From Clostridium tetanomorphum (GTDB lineage: Bacteria; Bacillota; Clostridia; Clostridiales; Clostridiaceae): a DNA stretch of 64,000 nucleotides. The stretch is taken from contig NZ_JAGGKA010000001.1 of the NCBI RefSeq assembly GCF_017873215.1, forward strand, positions 248,001 to 312,000, in the 5' to 3' direction. How positions within the stretch are numbered: the stretch's first letter is position 1; every line of letters begins with the position of its first letter. The notes beneath the pieces are model-generated. The model did no database searches and had not been told where the DNA came from. It was given only the letters and a program-made list of their open reading frames with translations. This document shows, piece by piece, positions 45,336-54,781 of the stretch. The translations under genes and the position numbers were made by a program.

Positions 45336-46331
45336 GTGTTAAAGAAAATTTTATCAAGTATTTCAATTTGTGTGGCAATGTGTTTATTATTAACTTCTTG
45401 TGGTTCAGCTGATAAATCAAAAGCTGTGAGTTCACAAGAAGATACAAAAAAATATAATAATTATGTTACACTAAGCAATTATATGACTGGATGGCTAGAT
45501 ACTGCCTTGGCTACTTATTTTAATAAGTTTGGAATTGAAAATGAAATTATAATAAAAAAAGGTTTTGATGGATTTAATGGAGTACCTATTTTAGATGCGC
45601 ATAAAAATGATTTAGATAAGGCTTTAGAATATGCTTCAAAAAAGCCTTCATATGGAGAAACTGATGCTAAGATAAAAGTATTACATCCAAAAATGAAAGA
45701 ACTAATGAATACTTTAGGGGAAATACAAAGTTACTACAAATCAAAAGGTTTTATAGATGATAAATTTGCTAAAGGTAAAGAATTACATAAAAAAGTATGT
45801 GCTCAGTATAAAGAATACGATGCTTTAGCAGAAAAGTTTTTTACTAGTTTTGATACTATAACTGAACAAAAGAAAAAGGAAGATTTAGATAAGCTAAAGA
45901 AAAATGATATGATGATAAGATACTATGCAATGAGTATTTTAAATAGGGCACAGGATATAGAAATGTCTTTTTATAAGGCAAAAATTAATGATAACAATAT
46001 TTTAAATTATGATGTTAATAAATATAAAGAAAAATATGATTTGTTAACAGAAGATATAAATAAGTTTATTGAATATTCCAAGGATGATGAGAGAAGAAAA
46101 AAAGAGAAGATTGCTATTATACCAACCTTTAGTAGTGATGTAAAAAGAGTAAAAGTTACTGCTACAGACATTATGGAAGTTTTAAAAACAAAAGATACCA
46201 CTATAAACAGTACCACAAAAGGAAAGGTTACAACAGGTGGAAAAAATGCTCTTTTACATGAATTTAGCAGAATAGTATCTAACATGGTTGATTCTTATAA
46301 TAATATGATTAACACGAAAGTAGTAGATTAA
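45336..46331 (+). CDS. DUF3829-type lipoprotein (copy 1)
   Basis: 331 residues from GTG 45336 with GGGAGG upstream. Lipoprotein signal peptide with lipobox LLTSC (Cys22). The mature part is alpha-helical, with YNNYVTLSNYMTGWLDTAL and the heptad-rich segments expected of DUF3829 (YiiG-like) proteins. 9 bp before a paralogue, so the pair is one operon. Function unknown. The 380-bp region upstream (44953-45335) shows no other gene; a short open stretch there has no ribosome site. Confidence 0.8.
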   Translation: MLKKILSSISICVAMCLLLTSCGSADKSKAVSSQEDTKKYNNYVTLSNYMTGWLDTALATYFNKFGIENEIIIKKGFDGFNGVPILDAHKNDLDKALEYASKKPSYGETDAKIKVLHPKMKELMNTLGEIQSYYKSKGFIDDKFAKGKELHKKVCAQYKEYDALAEKFFTSFDTITEQKKKEDLDKLKKNDMMIRYYAMSILNRAQDIEMSFYKAKINDNNILNYDVNKYKEKYDLLTEDINKFIEYSKDDERRKKEKIAIIPTFSSDVKRVKVTATDIMEVLKTKDTTINSTTKGKVTTGGKNALLHEFSRIVSNMVDSYNNMINTKVVD

Positions 46332-46340
46332 GGTGATATT

Positions 46341-47324
46341 ATGTTTAGAAAAATTGCATTAGCTATATTAATGTGTATGGGTGTATCTTTTATTACTACT
46401 TCTTGTGAATATAAAGAAAAAAAATTAACTATAAAAAATAAAGTAATTTCAGAAAAAACAGATGAAAAGTATAATGAGAAGTATAAAGCTTATGCAACCT
46501 TAGATACATTTATTACTGGAAAATTACAGGAGTCTTTAGAATATTATTTTTTAAAGTTTGGAGATACAGAAGAATTTAAGAGAGACAAAAATGATAATCT
46601 TTATAATGGTATTCTTTTAGAATTTAACAAGAAGGAATTAGAAGAGGCTTTTAGTTATTATTCAACAGAACCGCGTTTTGATAAAGTTGATAATTCTCTA
46701 AAGGAGCTTCATCCTAAATTTAAAGAGTTAATACAATATTTAAGTGATGCAGATACATATTATAAATTAAAATCTTATGTAGATGATGATTTTGTTAAGG
46801 GAAAAGAACTGCATAAAAAAATATACTATCAATATATTAAAGTTAAACCTTTGAACGAAAAATTTAGTTGTGATTTTGGAGAATTTTTTAAAAATGATAG
46901 TAATAAGAAGTTAGAAGAATTTAAAAAAAATGATTTTATGATAAAATACTACGCCTTAAATACTTTATTAAAAGCTAAGGAGTTGGAAAGTGAGCTTCAA
47001 AGACAAAAGGTTAATAAGAATAATATGGGAAGTTTAGACATTAGTAAATATAAAGAAAAATATAACTTGTTGGTTGCAGATATGAATAAATTTCTACAGT
47101 ATTCCAAGGATTCCAATAGAATAAGAAAGGAAAATATTGACCCAGCTTTTCCATATATAATAATGGATGTTAAAGCTTCAGCTACTGATATTTTAACAAA
47201 AGCCAAAGGAAAGAATAATAATTCATATGGAAGTTCAAGTTATAGAAGAAATCAGGAAGGAACTACAGAATATTTTTCAAATAAAATCAAAGAAGCTATT
47301 TTACAATATGCTAAAATGAAATAA
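46341..47324 (+). CDS. DUF3829-type lipoprotein (copy 2)
   Basis: 327 residues, signal peptide with ITTSC lipobox (about Cys22). Collinear with the preceding protein (YKAYATLDTFITGKLQ.., GKELHKK, SKYKEKYNLLVADMNKFLQYSKD), clearly a tandem duplicate that has diverged. Followed by a hairpin terminator. Likely exported and lipidated by Lgt. Confidence 0.8.
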   Translation: MFRKIALAILMCMGVSFITTSCEYKEKKLTIKNKVISEKTDEKYNEKYKAYATLDTFITGKLQESLEYYFLKFGDTEEFKRDKNDNLYNGILLEFNKKELEEAFSYYSTEPRFDKVDNSLKELHPKFKELIQYLSDADTYYKLKSYVDDDFVKGKELHKKIYYQYIKVKPLNEKFSCDFGEFFKNDSNKKLEEFKKNDFMIKYYALNTLLKAKELESELQRQKVNKNNMGSLDISKYKEKYNLLVADMNKFLQYSKDSNRIRKENIDPAFPYIIMDVKASATDILTKAKGKNNNSYGSSSYRRNQEGTTEYFSNKIKEAILQYAKMK

Positions 47325-47376
47325 AAACACAATACAATTTAATGGAACAACAATAATAATGTTGCTCAATTATATT

Positions 47377-47416
47377 AGCATGTTTGATTTATCTATTGGT
47401 AAATTAGACATGCTTT
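47377..47416 (+). terminator. Terminator after lipoprotein pair
   Basis: AGCATGTTTGATTTA / TAAATTAGACATGCT with G-U pairs, then TTTA; a smaller hairpin precedes it (GAACAAC / GTTGCTC, 47346-47367). Confidence 0.6.
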
Positions 47417-47550
47417 ACTATTCATAAAAAAAATTCTATGTTATAATATTAAGCTAAAGGGATATAATTCATTAGAAAATATTTGAAATTGGTATTAAAT
47501 TAAGTTAAAATATTAATAATTTATCATACTAAAGCAACGGAGGGATATAT

Positions 47551-48870
47551 ATGAGTAAGGATATTGTAAAACCATCAATATTACCAGGTTTTATGGAATT
47601 ACTTCCATCAGACCAATTAGTTTTTAATAAAATGATGGATACTATAAGACATAATTATGAAAAGTTTGGATTTATACCATTAGATACTCCAGCTATAGAA
47701 AAATCAGAAATACTTTTAGCAAAGGGCGGCGGAGAAACTGAGAAGCAAATATATAGATTTATGAAAGGAGACACAGATCTTTCTTTAAGATTTGATTTAA
47801 CAGTGCCTCTAGCAAGATATGTATCTCAACATTTCTCAGATTTAACTTTCCCTTTTAGAAGATATCATATTGCTAAGGTTTATAGAGGGGAAAGAAATCA
47901 AAAGGGACGTTTTAGAGAATTTTATCAATGTGATATAGATATTATAGGAAATGGAAAGCTAAGCATTATAAATGATGCTGAAATTCCAACAGTTATATAT
48001 AATACTTTTAAAGATCTTGGATTTGAATCTTTTACAATTCATATAAATAACAGAAAAGTTTTAAATGGATTCTTTGAATCTTTAAATGTTACAAATAAAG
48101 TGGATATTTTAAGAACCATAGATAAATTAGATAAAATAGGTAGAGGAGCTGTAATTGAAGAGCTTAAGAATTTAGGACTTGAAGACTTAGTAGTAGAAAG
48201 AATAATGGAGTTCATTAGCATAAAGGGTAAAAATGATGAAATATTAGCTTCTTTAAAGAATTTAGGAATAGAAAATGAAATATTTAAAGAAGGATTAGAA
48301 GAACTTACTCAGGTTGTTAATTATATAAGATGTTTCAATGTTCCAGAAAAGAACTTTAATATAGATTTAACTATAGCAAGAGGATTAGATTATTATACAG
48401 GAACAGTATATGAAACTATTTTAGATGATTATCCCAAAATAGGAAGTGTATGTTCTGGTGGAAGATATGATAATCTTGCAGAATATTATACTGAACAAAA
48501 GTTACCAGGAGTAGGTATATCTATTGGATTAACTAGATTGTTTTACCAATTAAGAGAAGCAAAAATCATAGGAGAAAATGCATCATCAACTCTTTCACAG
48601 GTATTGATAATTCCTATGGATAACCTTATAGAAGAGTCAATTAAGGTTGCTAGTAAGCTTAGAGAAAATGGAATAATTGCAGAAATGTACTCAGAGGATG
48701 CTAAAGTAGGTAAGAAATTTGGATATGCAGATAAATTAAACATACCTTTTGTAATATTAATAGGACCTGATGAAGTAAAAGAAAATAAAGTAACTCTTAA
48801 AAATATGAAAACTGGAAATCAGGAAACTTTACCTTTAGAAGAAGTAATAACATTGATAAATAATAAGTAG
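47551..48870 (+). CDS. hisS: Histidyl-tRNA synthetase
   Basis: 439 residues. Class II motif 2 (FRRYHIAKVYRGERNQKGRF, about 102-121), His-binding segments RFDLTVPLARY (80-90) and ARGLDYYTGTVYE (276-288), motif 3 GVGISIGLTRLF, and a C-terminal anticodon-binding domain (VLIIPMDN.., EMYSEDAKVGKKFGYA). All substrate-binding motifs are intact, so it is a real HisRS and not the HisZ regulator. Its N-terminus (ILPGFMELLPSDQ) differs from the common clostridial HisRS, hence possibly a second copy. No T-box leader was found. Confidence 0.85.
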   Translation: MSKDIVKPSILPGFMELLPSDQLVFNKMMDTIRHNYEKFGFIPLDTPAIEKSEILLAKGGGETEKQIYRFMKGDTDLSLRFDLTVPLARYVSQHFSDLTFPFRRYHIAKVYRGERNQKGRFREFYQCDIDIIGNGKLSIINDAEIPTVIYNTFKDLGFESFTIHINNRKVLNGFFESLNVTNKVDILRTIDKLDKIGRGAVIEELKNLGLEDLVVERIMEFISIKGKNDEILASLKNLGIENEIFKEGLEELTQVVNYIRCFNVPEKNFNIDLTIARGLDYYTGTVYETILDDYPKIGSVCSGGRYDNLAEYYTEQKLPGVGISIGLTRLFYQLREAKIIGENASSTLSQVLIIPMDNLIEESIKVASKLRENGIIAEMYSEDAKVGKKFGYADKLNIPFVILIGPDEVKENKVTLKNMKTGNQETLPLEEVITLINNK

Positions 48871-48903
48871 TTAAATAATTTTTGATATACAAAAATCATT
48901 ATA

Positions 48904-49003
48904 TGGGGCTGCCGCACTAAGAATAAAGGTCACAACATATTGTATTTGTTATTAATTTACAAAGCAATATATTGTATGTAAATTTCTTAATGTCACAGTC
49001 CCA
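48904..49003 (-). mobile_element. MITE-like palindromic element, copy 1
   Basis: 100 bp with ~20-bp imperfect terminal inverted repeats (TGGGGCTGCCGCACTAAGAA and complement of TTCTTAATGTCACAGTCCCA). Same element, opposite orientation, as copies at 54.7 and 63.8 kb. Fills the gap between hisS and pepF (convergent). Confidence 0.8.
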
Positions 49004-49016
49004 TAATTCTTAATTT

Positions 49017-50813
49017 TTAGATTGTGTTTTCCATCATATTTAATAGTTCATCAAATCTTTTAATAGTATCTTCTATTGGCTTAGAGGTTGTCATGTCTAC
49101 TCCAGCTTTTTTAAGTATGTTAATAGGATAATCGCTACCACCACTTTTTAGAAATCCTAGATATTTTTCTAAAGCTTTGTCTTCACCATTTAATATTTTA
49201 TTGGCAAAGGAATTAGCGGCAGCGTAACCTGTAGCATATTGATAAACATAAAAATCAGAATAGAAATGAGGAATTCTAGCCCATTCTATATCTATTTCTT
49301 TATCTATAACTATGTCTTTTCCAAAATATTTTACATTTAGTTCATGCCATATATTACATAAATCTTCACTAGTTAGAGGAATCCCATTTTCTAGTTTTTC
49401 ATGAGTTGATTTTTCAAATTCTGCAAACATAACTTGCCTAAAAACTGTAGTTCGTATTTGTTCTAACTGTTGATTTATAAAGTATAATTTTTTGTTTTTA
49501 TCTTTCTCTATATTTATTAAATGATTTATCAAAAGGCATTCATTTGTAGTAGAAGCTACTTCTGCACAAAATAAAGTATAATTTGAATATATATAAGGTT
49601 GATATTTTTTGGAATAATAACTGTGGATAGAGTGACCCATTTCGTGAGCTAATGTGGATACATCATTTAATTTGTAATTGTAGTTTAAGAGTATATAAGG
49701 CATTGTATCGTAGGAACCAGATGAATAGGCTCCCCCTCGTTTACCTCTATTTTCAAAAATATCTATCCAGCCATTTTCAATTCCTTCTCTAAAAATACTT
49801 AAGTATTCAGGGCCTAAAGGGTTAAGTACATTTTCAACAATTTTTATAGCTTCATTAAATTCTATATGAACATTAGGTGTTGATACAATAGGAACATATA
49901 AATCATACATGTGCATTTCATCAAGTTTTAATAATTTCTTCTTTAAATTTACGTATCTGTGAAGAGAAGATAAGTTATTATTTATGGTTTCTATAGTTTT
50001 ATTATAAACTTCTATAGGAATATTATTAGGTTTTAAAGAACTTTCTAAGGAAGAATTAAATTTTCTAATTTTTGAGTTAAATATAAAGTTTTTTATAGAA
50101 GAGGTAAGAGAAATTGCAAAGGTGTTTTTATATTTATTATAGGTATTAAATAAGGCTTTAAAGGCAATTTCTCTAACTCTTCTATCTTTAGAAGAAATAT
50201 AAACAGAATAATTTTTATCTGTAAGTTCTATTTCTTCATCATTCTCATCTTTTATTTTAGGGAAAGTAATATCTGCATTAGATAACATACTATATATATT
50301 TCCAGGAGATTCAAGACATTCTGAAACAGAAGCCATTATATTTTCTTCTTCCTTACTCAAAGTATGAGGCTTTAAATTTAAAATGTCTTCTATTAAGAAA
50401 GTATATATTTTTAATTCCTCTACTTTTTGTATTTCTTCTAAAAGTTCATTTTTAGGTATAGAAAGTATTTCAGGTATAAAGAAAGATGTATTTGCTAATA
50501 TTACAGGGAAAAAGGTATCTATTTTAGATTTTAAGCTTTGAAAAGTTGTATTTGTTGTATCTTCATCAGATCTACAATGAGCAAATACAGCAAGTTTTTC
50601 TCCAAGTCTTAAGATTTCTTCATATAATTTATAATAGGATAATAAATTCTGACCAATATGCAATTTGCCTTCATATTTAGTAATGTTGGGAACTATTTCC
50701 TTTAGTTTATTAAAGTCATTTTCCCAATCTGCAATACTAGCATAGATTTTTTCTATTTGCCATTTATACATGGAATCCATTTCTTCTCTAGATTTTAAAT
50801 TGTTTTTTTCCAT
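49017..50813 (-). CDS. pepF: Oligoendopeptidase F
   Basis: 598 residues, M3B family. Zinc site HEMGH (390-394) with downstream Glu ligand in CAEVASTTNE. N-terminal helical domain with WQIEKIYASIADWENDF, typical of PepF. Cytoplasmic zinc peptidase that degrades short peptides. ATG start with AGGAGG upstream. Monocistronic, ends against MITE-like element copy 1. Confidence 0.95.
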   Translation of the reverse strand: MEKNNLKSREEMDSMYKWQIEKIYASIADWENDFNKLKEIVPNITKYEGKLHIGQNLLSYYKLYEEILRLGEKLAVFAHCRSDEDTTNTTFQSLKSKIDTFFPVILANTSFFIPEILSIPKNELLEEIQKVEELKIYTFLIEDILNLKPHTLSKEEENIMASVSECLESPGNIYSMLSNADITFPKIKDENDEEIELTDKNYSVYISSKDRRVREIAFKALFNTYNKYKNTFAISLTSSIKNFIFNSKIRKFNSSLESSLKPNNIPIEVYNKTIETINNNLSSLHRYVNLKKKLLKLDEMHMYDLYVPIVSTPNVHIEFNEAIKIVENVLNPLGPEYLSIFREGIENGWIDIFENRGKRGGAYSSGSYDTMPYILLNYNYKLNDVSTLAHEMGHSIHSYYSKKYQPYIYSNYTLFCAEVASTTNECLLINHLINIEKDKNKKLYFINQQLEQIRTTVFRQVMFAEFEKSTHEKLENGIPLTSEDLCNIWHELNVKYFGKDIVIDKEIDIEWARIPHFYSDFYVYQYATGYAAANSFANKILNGEDKALEKYLGFLKSGGSDYPINILKKAGVDMTTSKPIEDTIKRFDELLNMMENTI

Positions 50814-50905
50814 AAATACGCCTCCTAAAAAATTTTAATTGTAAATATTTAAATTATTCTCATATTATTTATAAATTATAACATAGTTTTCTATGAGAGA
50901 AATTT

Positions 50906-50922
50906 TGTAATTTCTTTGTAAT
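50906..50922 (+). promoter_or_regulatory. WalR/PhoB-type direct repeat
   Basis: TGTAAT-N5-TGTAAT (50906-50911 and 50917-50922): an exact fit to the TGTWAH-N5-TGTWAH box of WalR-type regulators, about 80-95 bp upstream of a regulator gene of that family. Confidence 0.55.
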
Positions 50923-51000
50923 GAATATTTTAAGCTTTAGTGATAGAATATAATCGAATCATATTGTTGACAAACAATTATATTATAGGGTGGGATTCAT

Positions 51001-51687
51001 ATGAATAAGATATTATTAGTTGAAGATGAAATGAGTATAAGAAGCTTTTTAAAAATAAATTTTGAAAGAAATGAGTTTAGGGTTATAGAAGCAGAGTCGG
51101 GAGAAGAAGGTGTAAGAAAGGCAAAATTAGAAAAGCCTGATATAGCTATATTAGATGTTATGTTACCTGGTATAGACGGTTTTAAAGTTTGTGAAATTTT
51201 AAGAAAAGAATTTTCTAATATGGGTATAATAATGCTTACAGCTAGGTCTCAGGATATGGATAAGATAATGGGACTAGAATTTGGAGCTGATGATTATGTA
51301 ATAAAACCATTTAATCCATCAGAATTAATTCTTAGAGTAAAGGCACTTCTTCGTAGGATGGAATTACCACAAAATGAAAAAGAAGATACCTTATATAGTC
51401 AACCATTTAAAATAGATACTTATTCTCAAAAGGTATATAAAAATGATGAAGAAATAGATGTAACACCTAAGGAATACTTATTGATGAAAATATTTGTTGA
51501 AAATGAAGGAAAGGCTTTTAGTAGAGATGAGCTTTTAGATATAGTTTGGGGATATAACTTCATAGGTGATTCTAAAATAGTGGATGTAAATGTTCGTAGG
51601 TTAAGAGCTAAGATAGAAGATAATCCATCTCATCCAATTTATATAGAAACTGTATGGGGAAGAGGATATAGATGGAGAAAATCTTAA
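51001..51687 (+). CDS. OmpR/PhoB-family response regulator
   Basis: 228 residues: receiver domain (EDE at 8-10, phospho-Asp52 in ILDVMLPGIDG, Lys in VIKPFNP) and winged-helix Trans_reg_C domain (about 130-226, DVTPKEYLLMKIFVENEGK and VDVNVRRLRAKIE). ATG start with GGGTGGG. Followed after 18 bp by its kinase, then a lipoprotein. The direct repeat upstream suggests autoregulation. Confidence 0.92.
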   Translation: MNKILLVEDEMSIRSFLKINFERNEFRVIEAESGEEGVRKAKLEKPDIAILDVMLPGIDGFKVCEILRKEFSNMGIIMLTARSQDMDKIMGLEFGADDYVIKPFNPSELILRVKALLRRMELPQNEKEDTLYSQPFKIDTYSQKVYKNDEEIDVTPKEYLLMKIFVENEGKAFSRDELLDIVWGYNFIGDSKIVDVNVRRLRAKIEDNPSHPIYIETVWGRGYRWRKS

Positions 51688-51705
51688 AATTAGATAGGAG
51701 CAACT

Positions 51706-53097
51706 ATGAAAAGTATAAAGAAAAGATTGTTAACAAATTTCATGCTTATTATAGTAACTAGTGTAATGGCTTTTGAGATTATATTGATAAATTTTATTAA
51801 GAGATATTATTATAATAACGCTGAAGAGATTTTATCAAATCAAATAATGATTTCATCAGATTTTTATTATAGATATTTTTCTAATAACTCTTTAGAAGAA
51901 AATGTAATGGATAATGTAGATGTATTTTGGAAACAAACTCAGGCTCAAGTACAAATTATAAATAAAGATGGAAAAGTATTAATGGATTCTATTGGAATAA
52001 AACCAAAGGAGGCTATTAATACAAATGATTTTAAAAAGGCTTTAAATGGAGAGAAAGGAAAATGGATTGGAAATGTAGATTATGATGATGCTAGGGTTAT
52101 GGCTATAGCATATCCATTGAAATCGGATGGAAACATTGTAGGAGTGCTAAGATATATAAGTTCACTTAAAGAAGTAGATAGAGCAGTGAGAAAAGTTTCT
52201 TTGTTATTTTTAACAATAGGAACTATAGTAATAATTATAGTAGGCATATTTAGTATTTTTTTAGCAAATAGCATAATAGGACCTATAAAACAGTTAACTA
52301 ACACTGCAGAGAAGATGGCTAATGGAGATTTAAAGGTAAGAAACAACAAAGTAGTTGATGATGAAATAGGAAAACTTTCAGATACATTAAATTATATGGC
52401 AGAAGAAATACTAAAAAAAGATCAGTTGAAAAATGAATTTATATCATCAGTATCTCATGAGTTAAGAACCCCACTTACAGCAATTAAAGGATGGGCAATT
52501 ACGTTAAACACAGATAATTTAGATGATGAAAATTTAATAAGAGATGGACTTAAAATAATAGAAAATGAAAGTGATAGACTTTCATCAATGGTAGAGGAGC
52601 TGTTAGATTTTTCTAAACTAATTTCAGGAAAGGTTACTATAAAAAAAGAAAAGGTAGATTTAAAATGTATTATTGATTATATAGAAAAATATTTAGGTCC
52701 TCGTGCCAAGAGAGAAAAAATAGATTTTATAGTAGAGTATAATTATGATATATCCCAAATATTTATAGATAGTAATAGAATAAAGCAGGTATTAATAAAT
52801 ATTTTGGATAATGCTTTTAAATTTTTAAAAGATGATGGAGAAAGAAAAGTTTTATTAAAAGTCCAAAGAGAAGATAATTATTTAGTTATTTTAATTAAAG
52901 ATAATGGAACAGGAATTAGCAAAGAAGATTTACCGAAGGTAAAAGAGAAATTCTATAAAGGAAAAAGTAGTAAATCACAAAATGGTATAGGATTATCTAT
53001 ATGTGATGAAATAATTAAAATGCACAATGGTTTTTTTAATATAGAAAGTGAATTAAATGTGGGAACAACAGTTTATATTAAATTACCTAATTCATAG
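51706..53097 (+). CDS. Membrane sensor histidine kinase
   Basis: 463 residues: helix 1 (about 8-28), ~140-residue extracytoplasmic sensor, helix 2 (about 165-188), HAMP (about 190-240), HisKA with FISSVSHELRTPLTAIKGW (phospho-His), and HATPase with DNAFKFL, DNGTGIS and NGIGLSICDEI. Partner of the regulator 18 bp upstream. Signal unknown. Confidence 0.92.
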   Translation: MKSIKKRLLTNFMLIIVTSVMAFEIILINFIKRYYYNNAEEILSNQIMISSDFYYRYFSNNSLEENVMDNVDVFWKQTQAQVQIINKDGKVLMDSIGIKPKEAINTNDFKKALNGEKGKWIGNVDYDDARVMAIAYPLKSDGNIVGVLRYISSLKEVDRAVRKVSLLFLTIGTIVIIIVGIFSIFLANSIIGPIKQLTNTAEKMANGDLKVRNNKVVDDEIGKLSDTLNYMAEEILKKDQLKNEFISSVSHELRTPLTAIKGWAITLNTDNLDDENLIRDGLKIIENESDRLSSMVEELLDFSKLISGKVTIKKEKVDLKCIIDYIEKYLGPRAKREKIDFIVEYNYDISQIFIDSNRIKQVLINILDNAFKFLKDDGERKVLLKVQREDNYLVILIKDNGTGISKEDLPKVKEKFYKGKSSKSQNGIGLSICDEIIKMHNGFFNIESELNVGTTVYIKLPNS

Positions 53098-53117
53098 AAA
53101 TTATTAGGAGATAGGAT

Positions 53118-54665
53118 ATGAAAAAAAGAGGAGTAGTTATTATTTTATCTTTTATTATGATATTTATTATTCCACTAACAATTTTCCAAGGATGTTCTTT
53201 ACAAAATTTTAGTGTAACAGATAAAATAGTATCACCAAAAAACAAACTTATACCAATAAATGGTGTATGGGAAATAGAAAAATATAAAATAATCAATTCA
53301 GGAAGTAATAAATATTATGATGAAGAGAATAAACCGGAAAATGCTTTAGGTAAAAAGGCTGCTTTTAATAGAAGATATGCAGTATTTAATGAAGAGGTGT
53401 GCCAAAATCCTCAATATAAGATAAGAGAAGTAGATGCTAAATATTATTTTTTTTATACTTATAAAGTAAATTTGAAGGAGTTGGATATAGATACTGAAAA
53501 GTTAGAAGTGGTATCTATTACTTCAGAAGGAAAGTTATTTTATGATTTTATAAAATTAAATGAGGAAGAACTATTAGTATATTCAGATAAGGTGTTTTAT
53601 TATCTAAAAAAGGTTTCTGATAAAACTGAAGATGTATTAAATAAAAAGAATATAAACAAATTAGAAGAAACAAAAAAAATGAATTTATCAAAACATGACA
53701 CTACCTTAAGATCAGGAGTCTTAATTGGATTGAGATCAGTAGCCCCTTTAAATTATAAGAATTCTTTAGGGGAAATTTATGAAAATAGAACTATATTTTA
53801 TAGAACTTTATGGATTGCATCTAAAAACAGGGAGCTTCATCCAGTATTAGAAACTCCGGATTTATTTGTGCCTAGAATGAGTGGTTTTTGGTGGCTAGGT
53901 ATAGATAGGCAAAATGATAATTCAAAATATGCAATAGATAATATCTTCGCATTTCCTATTGGTAATGAAAAAATAGACATTAGAATGTATACTAATGATA
54001 AAGTGTCTAGGAGAATACTATTTGTAGGAAACGACTATGTAGCAACAGAATATAAAATATCCTCCAATTTTTCAGATAATGAGGGAAAAAGTTTCTTACA
54101 AGTGTTGCCAATGGATAATGTAGTAGAAGGAAAAGGAATAAAAATATCTGATGTAGCTGGAGAAAATGGTAAAAATGCTTTAAAAAATTCTGCTTATGCT
54201 TTTTTATCTTCACAAAATAAGGATTTAGTTAAAAGATTAGAAAAAGAGCCAAAAGAGGAAAGTTTCACATTAGTTAGGAAAAACGGCCATTGGATTATGA
54301 AAGGAAGATTAAATAGTAATAGTAATGAGGATTTGGCTTATGGAGACTTTAACATAAATATTGTACCACCCTCAAAAATATTAAATTACGATAGTTTTTC
54401 TTTATCTTGGAATGATGTAAAAGGGAGGGTGCCAGATGCTAAGGACGCATATACTTCTCCTAATAAAGATATTGCTATAATTATAAGTGCAAATTTCATA
54501 TATGTGTATGAAATTAGAAATGGACAGTTAGGAAGTAAACAGATAAAGAAGATACCATTGCATGAAGGTGAAAGTGTGGTTATGTCAGAATGGGCTACAG
54601 GAGATTATGTAGAAAGATGGGAAAAGACCTTAAAAAGTAATAAAGTATTAATAGTAGATAAATAG
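53118..54665 (+). CDS. Hypothetical lipoprotein
   Basis: 515 residues. N-terminal signal with lipobox-like IFQGC (about residue 26), then a predominantly beta, charged extracytoplasmic protein; segments such as ATEYKISSNFSDNEGKSFLQ and SVVMSEWATGDYVERWEKTL give no family I can name. 20 bp after the kinase with AGGAGAT site, so the third gene of the two-component operon and a plausible co-sensor or target. Ends against MITE-like element copy 2. Confidence 0.7.
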   Translation: MKKRGVVIILSFIMIFIIPLTIFQGCSLQNFSVTDKIVSPKNKLIPINGVWEIEKYKIINSGSNKYYDEENKPENALGKKAAFNRRYAVFNEEVCQNPQYKIREVDAKYYFFYTYKVNLKELDIDTEKLEVVSITSEGKLFYDFIKLNEEELLVYSDKVFYYLKKVSDKTEDVLNKKNINKLEETKKMNLSKHDTTLRSGVLIGLRSVAPLNYKNSLGEIYENRTIFYRTLWIASKNRELHPVLETPDLFVPRMSGFWWLGIDRQNDNSKYAIDNIFAFPIGNEKIDIRMYTNDKVSRRILFVGNDYVATEYKISSNFSDNEGKSFLQVLPMDNVVEGKGIKISDVAGENGKNALKNSAYAFLSSQNKDLVKRLEKEPKEESFTLVRKNGHWIMKGRLNSNSNEDLAYGDFNINIVPPSKILNYDSFSLSWNDVKGRVPDAKDAYTSPNKDIAIIISANFIYVYEIRNGQLGSKQIKKIPLHEGESVVMSEWATGDYVERWEKTLKSNKVLIVDK

Positions 54666-54763
54666 TGGTTGTTGCATTAAGAAATTTACATACAATATAT
54701 TGCTTTGTAAATCAATAACAAATACAATATGTTATGAGCTTTATTCTTAGTGCGACAGCCCTT
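54664..54763 (+). mobile_element. MITE-like palindromic element, copy 2
   Basis: ~100 bp, terminal repeats GTGGTTGTTGCATTAAGAA and complement of TTCTTAGTGCGACAGCCCT; internal CAATATATTGCTTTGTAAAT shared with the other copies. Overlaps the stop of the preceding gene and separates it from a convergent gene. Confidence 0.8.
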
Positions 54764-54781
54764 TAAAATATTGGTCAAATT

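Noticed and set aside
47325-47550. T-box leader before hisS
   Set aside because: No T-box consensus sequence or specifier stem; hairpins there fit termination of the preceding gene.
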